From an uncultured Planctomycetota bacterium (GTDB lineage: Bacteria > Planctomycetota > Planctomycetia > Pirellulales > UBA1268), in assembly GCA_905477565.1 (NCBI GenBank), contig CAJQGO010000284.1, positions 1 to 9,631 on the forward strand: a DNA stretch of 9,631 bases, given 5' to 3'. Both the position numbers and the translations under genes were made by a program. Positions 6,548 through 9,631 of this stretch are shown one piece after another (position 1 is the stretch's first letter; every line of letters starts with the position of its first letter). A model generated the notes under the pieces. The model was not told the origin of the DNA and ran no database searches. It saw only the letters and a program-made list of their open reading frames with translations.

Positions 6548-6575
6548 GCGTGAGGCTGGATTTTCTCGCTCACGC
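6548..6575 (+). promoter_or_regulatory. Inverted repeat in the rplU leader
   Basis: GCGTGAG at 6548-6554 is the exact reverse complement of CTCACGC at 6569-6575, separated by 14 bases, in the 131-base gap between rng and rplU. A two-base bulge would extend the outer stem by one pair (TGC/GCA). It ends 56 bases before the L21 start. Ribosomal-protein leaders often carry autoregulatory structures, and an L21 leader RNA is known in Bacillus and relatives, but I see no specific match to that motif. TACAAT at 6578-6583, just after the repeat, resembles a -10 box, which would make this a promoter-overlapping site instead. Confidence 0.35.
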
Positions 6576-6631
6576 ATTACAATGAGAAGTTCCCGATCTG
6601 GGTGCTGGTTTATATGAATTGAGGTTTTCTG

Positions 6632-7012
6632 ATGGCTGCCAAAACAACATCTTCTGACACACCAACAACCGACACCATGGTTAGTGGTGGGCATCACTAC
6701 TGCATCGTGTCAGATGGTGGGCGTCAGTATCGTGTCTCTGAGGGTCAAGAAATCGAGGTTGATTTCCGGCCAATTGACGCAGGGAGTGAACTCGTCTTCG
6801 ATAAAGTTCTCGCAGTCGGTAAAGAAGGAAAGCTCCAGATAGGGGCTCCAATCATTGACGGTGCCGTTGTCAAGGCAGAAGTTCTTGGACTGTCTCAGGG
6901 TGAAAAAATCTACGTCCAGAAATTCCGTCGAAGAAAGAATTATCGTCGAAGAACAGGGCATCGATCAGTATCGACGAAAGTTCGAATCAGCGAGATACCC
7001 GCTGTTAAGTAA
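6632..7012 (+). CDS. rplU: 50S ribosomal protein L21
   Basis: L21 binds 23S rRNA in the large subunit. The 126-residue product carries the family pattern: CIVSDGGRQYRVSEGQEIEVD (residues 24-44), then FDKVLAVGKEGKLQIGAPII (56-75), and the basic C-terminal signature EKIYVQKFRRRKNYRRRTGHR (91-111) followed by STKVRISEI. The first ~20 residues are a Thr/Ser-rich extension beyond the usual L21 start. ATG 6632 is chosen because GAGG at 6621-6624 stands 7 bases upstream; the internal ATG 6677 (MVSGGHHYC) would give a normal-length L21 but has no ribosome site. The rng-rplU pairing is common in bacteria, but rpmA (L27), the usual next gene, is missing: the next gene is on the opposite strand. L21 may be cotranscribed with rng or driven from the 131-base gap. 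Confidence 0.97.
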   Translation: MAAKTTSSDTPTTDTMVSGGHHYCIVSDGGRQYRVSEGQEIEVDFRPIDAGSELVFDKVLAVGKEGKLQIGAPIIDGAVVKAEVLGLSQGEKIYVQKFRRRKNYRRRTGHRSVSTKVRISEIPAVK

Positions 7013-7042
7013 TCGATTCTGATCTGAAGATGTCCAAGATCT

Positions 7043-7081
7043 ATTCACGCCTCGAGTTCACGCTCGGGAATTTCTGTGAAT
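7043..7081. terminator. Possible bidirectional terminator hairpin between rplU and ubiD
   Basis: In the 69-base convergent gap, CTCGAG (7051-7056) pairs with CTCGGG (7063-7068; one G-U) around TTCACG. An outer pair of arms, ATTCAC (7043-7048) and GTGAAT (7076-7081), matches exactly. The location between two converging genes suits a shared terminator, but there is no clear T-run on either strand (only AATTTCT after the inner stem), so this is a weak call. Confidence 0.35.
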
Positions 7082-8974
7082 CTATTCAATGATTCCTGCA
7101 AGAGGACCACCTCTTCGGCAGAGACTGTCAATTTTTTTTACAACATCAGGGTCTTCTTCGACGGGTGGAGCATGGTGGGGCTTGAGCCGGGCGTCAATGA
7201 CAAGTGGTCCTACGCAGCCCCAATGTTTTTGATGAATCGTTTCCCGGACGCCATGCACATCAATTGCCGGATTGGATCTGGTAAATGTGATCCACAGAAA
7301 ATTTTCCAAAGTTGCCGCAGTGAATGCACTGTCGTCTGCAATTATGATCAAAGGCCATTTCAGCAGGTCGTCTTGTTGATCGATCAAACAAGTAAATCGT
7401 TGTATGTCCTGAGTCCAATGAGCCTGCTTTGTTGATTGCCAAATTGCATCATCATTTGCCGCATCAAGAGAAGGTTGTGGTTCAATAGGCGGACCGGTGA
7501 CAGCAAGTATGCCGGGTATGCATGCAAACGGTTTCGAAAAACCCTCCGGAAGGTGAATGTTTCCCGAGATTTCTTTCGGTAGCTCTCGAATTGACTGACC
7601 ACGGGCAGCTACGACCAACTTTGAACCATGGTTCAAGCCTTTTCCAGAGTAATCGAGCGTATCAATTGTTGTCTCAGTATGAAAATGACAGTCTCGTCTC
7701 CAGTCCACTCGTTGTAGAAGATGGCTGAAGAACCTTTGTACGTCGTGAGCATTCAGGTTGGGTGCATCCGCCTGATTGGCAATAAACAGATATTTCGCCA
7801 GAGAAAGCTGGCCCTGTCCAAGGATTGCTGAAGCCTGGGTAAGTAACTCAGCTGGTCGAGATGAATTTTTCCAAGGTAAATAACGTTCACTGCCAACAGC
7901 CAGAAGAAGGGGATGAACACCGGCCGCGTCTACGGCATGAATACTTGATATTCCTGGTAGTACATTTGGAATAATAGGACCGGTGATTTCATGAACAAGC
8001 CACCCAAACATGGTGTCTTCCTGAGGTGGTCGTCCCACCACCGTAACAGGCCAGATTGCATCCTCGCGTTGCCAGACATGGTCAACTCGCATGACGGGAA
8101 AATCATGCTGTCGAGAATAGTAACCGAGGTGGTCACCAAATGGACCTTCTGGCTTTGTTAAATCAGGCGTAATTGTTCCCTCGATAACAAAATCAGCATC
8201 TGCGTAAATAGAAGGGCGCCCTTTGCGACGAATCATTGGTATGCGATGGCCTGCTAAAGCACCCGCAAATGTAAGTTCAGAAAGGCCTTCGGGTAACGGC
8301 ATCATTGCGGAAACTGCCATGGAAGGAGTTCCTCCGATGAAGATCGCTACTTTGAGAGGCTCTGTTCGTGCAATAGCTGCGGCATGATGTACACCAATCC
8401 CTCTGTGTATCTGATAATGCATGCCAACTTCATTGTTCTCCTCGTAGCAATTGCCACGTAACTGAACCCGATACATGCCCAGATTCGAGGTCTTCATTGA
8501 GGGTGCATCTGGATGCTCCGAATAGACAGCTGGCAGCGTAATGAATGGGCCGCCATCACCGGGCCAGCCGGTTACGCCCGGAAGGCTTGTAAGGGGAACA
8601 TCGCGATTGAGAACACCACCTCCACGGACGTGCCGTGGAATCATGCTGAGGGCGTCAAGAGGGCTTCGCCAATATCGCAAAGGGTTTTGGACGGCAGCGG
8701 TTGGGTCAATCTTCAGTTCAACCAGCCGTCGTACTCGATCAAGAGTATCGGAAAATAATCGTTCAACACGCTTCTGGGTGCCGTATAGATTAGTAAGAAT
8801 TGGATGCTGGGTACCCAGAGCAGATGTAAAGAGAAGAGCCGGACCTCCAGCCCTGAAAAGTCGACGTTGAATTTCAGCTATTTCAAGGTGTGGATCGATT
8901 GGGTAATCAATCTCAATAACCTCTCCTTCTCCCCGAAGAGTTTCGACGCATTGACGAAGTGTTCTAAATCCCAT
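7082..8974 (-). CDS. UbiD-family decarboxylase (candidate menaquinone-pathway decarboxylase)
   Basis: This 630-residue protein belongs to the UbiD family, reversible decarboxylases of aromatic or unsaturated acids that use prenylated FMN made by UbiX. Motifs seen are NLGMYRVQLRG (R169, the conserved Arg), GVHHAAAIA with PLKVAIFIGGTPS (~194-218), and the catalytic block KPEGPFGDHLGYY (E276 and D281; the second acid is Asp where fungal Fdc1 has Glu). It is longer than UbiD of about 490 residues; C-terminal residues ~490-630 (including PLIIIADDSAF and LENFLWITFTRSNPA) extend it. Long UbiD proteins of ~600 residues occur in the futalosine menaquinone pathway, so an MqnL-like role is a reasonable guess but not proven. 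Phenolic-acid decarboxylation is the alternative. A textbook AAGGAGG (8980-8986 on the minus strand) lies 5 bases before the ATG, the strongest ribosome site in the window. No ubiX is visible here. Confidence 0.92.
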   Translation of the reverse strand: MGFRTLRQCVETLRGEGEVIEIDYPIDPHLEIAEIQRRLFRAGGPALLFTSALGTQHPILTNLYGTQKRVERLFSDTLDRVRRLVELKIDPTAAVQNPLRYWRSPLDALSMIPRHVRGGGVLNRDVPLTSLPGVTGWPGDGGPFITLPAVYSEHPDAPSMKTSNLGMYRVQLRGNCYEENNEVGMHYQIHRGIGVHHAAAIARTEPLKVAIFIGGTPSMAVSAMMPLPEGLSELTFAGALAGHRIPMIRRKGRPSIYADADFVIEGTITPDLTKPEGPFGDHLGYYSRQHDFPVMRVDHVWQREDAIWPVTVVGRPPQEDTMFGWLVHEITGPIIPNVLPGISSIHAVDAAGVHPLLLAVGSERYLPWKNSSRPAELLTQASAILGQGQLSLAKYLFIANQADAPNLNAHDVQRFFSHLLQRVDWRRDCHFHTETTIDTLDYSGKGLNHGSKLVVAARGQSIRELPKEISGNIHLPEGFSKPFACIPGILAVTGPPIEPQPSLDAANDDAIWQSTKQAHWTQDIQRFTCLIDQQDDLLKWPLIIIADDSAFTAATLENFLWITFTRSNPAIDVHGVRETIHQKHWGCVGPLVIDARLKPHHAPPVEEDPDVVKKIDSLCRRGGPLAGIIE

Positions 8975-9001
8975 GCAATCCTCCTTAGGTATGGTAGCGT
9001 C

Positions 9002-9011
9002 GAGTGCACTC
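9002..9011. promoter_or_regulatory. Perfect 10-bp palindrome in the ubiD-rarA divergent gap
   Basis: GAGTGCACTC at 9002-9011 is fully self-complementary. It lies 28 bases upstream of the ubiD start and 77 bases upstream of the rarA start, in the only divergent promoter region of the window. The position fits an operator, probably for ubiD, but a 10-bp palindrome can arise by chance. I found no convincing -35/-10 pair for either gene. Confidence 0.3.
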
Positions 9012-9088
9012 TCGGTTGTTAAAATCTGTTGGGATAGCGGTTGCCGCCATGATCCGCACAGCTACATGGTAAGGATAAGGTCTTGAGT

Positions 9089-9631
9089 ATGCCCGATCTA
9101 TTTAGTGCCACGCGAAAGGAAAATGTTGAGCGGGTGGCTCCTCTGGCGGCTCGAATGAGGCCCAGGAGGTTAGCCGATTATGTTGGGCAGTTGCAGATCA
9201 TTGGCCCGGGGAAGCTTTTAAGGCGATTGATTGAGGCCGACCGACTCGGCTCTATCATTCTTTACGGCCCCCCCGGGGTCGGCAAAACAACCCTTGGTGA
9301 AATTATTGCCACCGAGACAAAGCGTCGATTTATAGAGCTTTCCGCGACCGCTTCAGGAGTGAAAGATCTCCGTGATGTCATTGAGAGCGCACGACGTCGA
9401 TTAGAGGACGATGCCTGCCGAACCTGCTTGTTTATCGATGAGATTCATCGTTTTAATAAATCGCAGCAAGATGTTCTGCTCCCCGATGTTGAAAATGGTG
9501 TTATCGCGTTGATTGGAGCGACAACACAAAACCCCTTTTTTGCACTGACTCCTGCTTTGGTAAGTCGAAGTCGTATTTTTGAACTTCAAGCACTTCAGCC
9601 AGAGGACATAAAAAGAATTATTCAACATGCA
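9089..9631 (+). CDS. rarA: RarA/MgsA-type AAA+ ATPase, replication-associated recombination protein (3'-partial)
   Basis: The frame is open from ATG 9089 to the window end (181 residues, no stop), so the C-terminal half is missing. It matches RarA (MgsA, Mgs1/WRNIP1 in eukaryotes), a clamp-loader-like ATPase acting at stalled replication forks. Seen in order: the N-terminal DLFSATRKENVERVAPLAAR MRP region, then ADYVGQLQIIGPGKLLRRLI, Walker A GPPGVGKTT (60-68), GVKDLRDVIE (90-99), Walker B LFIDEIHRFNKSQQD (114-128), sensor 1 LIGATTQNPFF (141-151) and the arginine-finger region LVSRSRIFEL (158-167). The missing part should hold the lid and tetramerisation domains. AAGG at 9077-9080 with an 8-base spacer supports the start. 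It is transcribed away from ubiD with a 97-base stretch between the ubiD ribosome site and its own; no functional link to ubiD is known to me. Confidence 0.95.
   Translation, partial: MPDLFSATRKENVERVAPLAARMRPRRLADYVGQLQIIGPGKLLRRLIEADRLGSIILYGPPGVGKTTLGEIIATETKRRFIELSATASGVKDLRDVIESARRRLEDDACRTCLFIDEIHRFNKSQQDVLLPDVENGVIALIGATTQNPFFALTPALVSRSRIFELQALQPEDIKRIIQHA

Noticed and set aside
6578..6583. TACAAT as the -10 box of an rplU promoter
   Set aside because: It differs from consensus by one base, but no acceptable -35 box lies 16-18 bases upstream, so it was not listed as a promoter.
8991..8996. TACCAT on the minus strand as a -10 box for ubiD
   Set aside because: Transcription would start inside the ubiD ribosome site, and no -35 box matches.
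1..9631. Mobile elements, CRISPR, tRNA or rRNA genes, defence systems
   Set aside because: No transposase or integrase motifs, regularly spaced repeats or cloverleaf-like sequences were seen on either strand; the genes present are core housekeeping or regulatory ones.

Overview
The window looks like bacterial chromosome, most likely from a planctomycete (Planctomycetota, possibly the Pirellulaceae group). This is inferred from the gene order hpf, ptsN, ptsH, ptsI, rng, rplU, the sequence style of these proteins, the weak or missing Shine-Dalgarno sites on several of the genes, and a planctomycete-style FecR-like/helical-repeat protein next to them. I cannot name a species. There are nine protein genes; the first and last are cut, or probably cut, by the window edges. 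I saw no tRNA, rRNA, insertion sequence, CRISPR array or phage gene.

Layout: positions 2-1303 hold the end of an unrecognised protein with an S/T/P-rich linker, a beta-rich FecR-like section and an alpha-helical repeat-like C-terminus. A 306-base gap follows, with two inverted repeats and one doubtful 36-codon ORF. From 1610 to 7012 six genes run in the same direction: ribosome hibernation factor (hpf), PTS enzyme IIA (ptsN), HPr (ptsH), enzyme I (ptsI), RNase E/G (rng) and ribosomal protein L21 (rplU). Gaps within the group are 27, 46, 203, 49 and 131 bases, and the last three carry hairpins. A short convergent gap follows, then a UbiD-family decarboxylase on the minus strand (7082-8974). 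A 114-base divergent gap with a 10-bp perfect palindrome separates it from the start of a RarA/MgsA-type AAA+ ATPase (9089 to the end).

How the genes may work together: enzyme I takes phosphate from phosphoenolpyruvate and passes it to HPr and then to the IIA protein. No membrane transporter component (EIIB/EIIC) lies in the window, so the relay looks regulatory rather than a sugar-uptake system. Its placement between a ribosome-silencing factor and an RNA-processing enzyme plus a ribosomal protein suggests a link between carbon/energy status and translation capacity; that link is inference. The ubiD and rarA genes appear to be separate transcription units: ubiD is a candidate for quinone (perhaps menaquinone) biosynthesis, and rarA acts at stalled replication forks.

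Nothing here is clearly a new defence or mobile system. The points most worth a second look are the ptsH-ptsI leader, which has a paired structure next to a start codon lacking a ribosome site, the long polar tail on HPr, the S1-domain insertion in the RNase, and the repeated hairpins at gene junctions of the putative operon.
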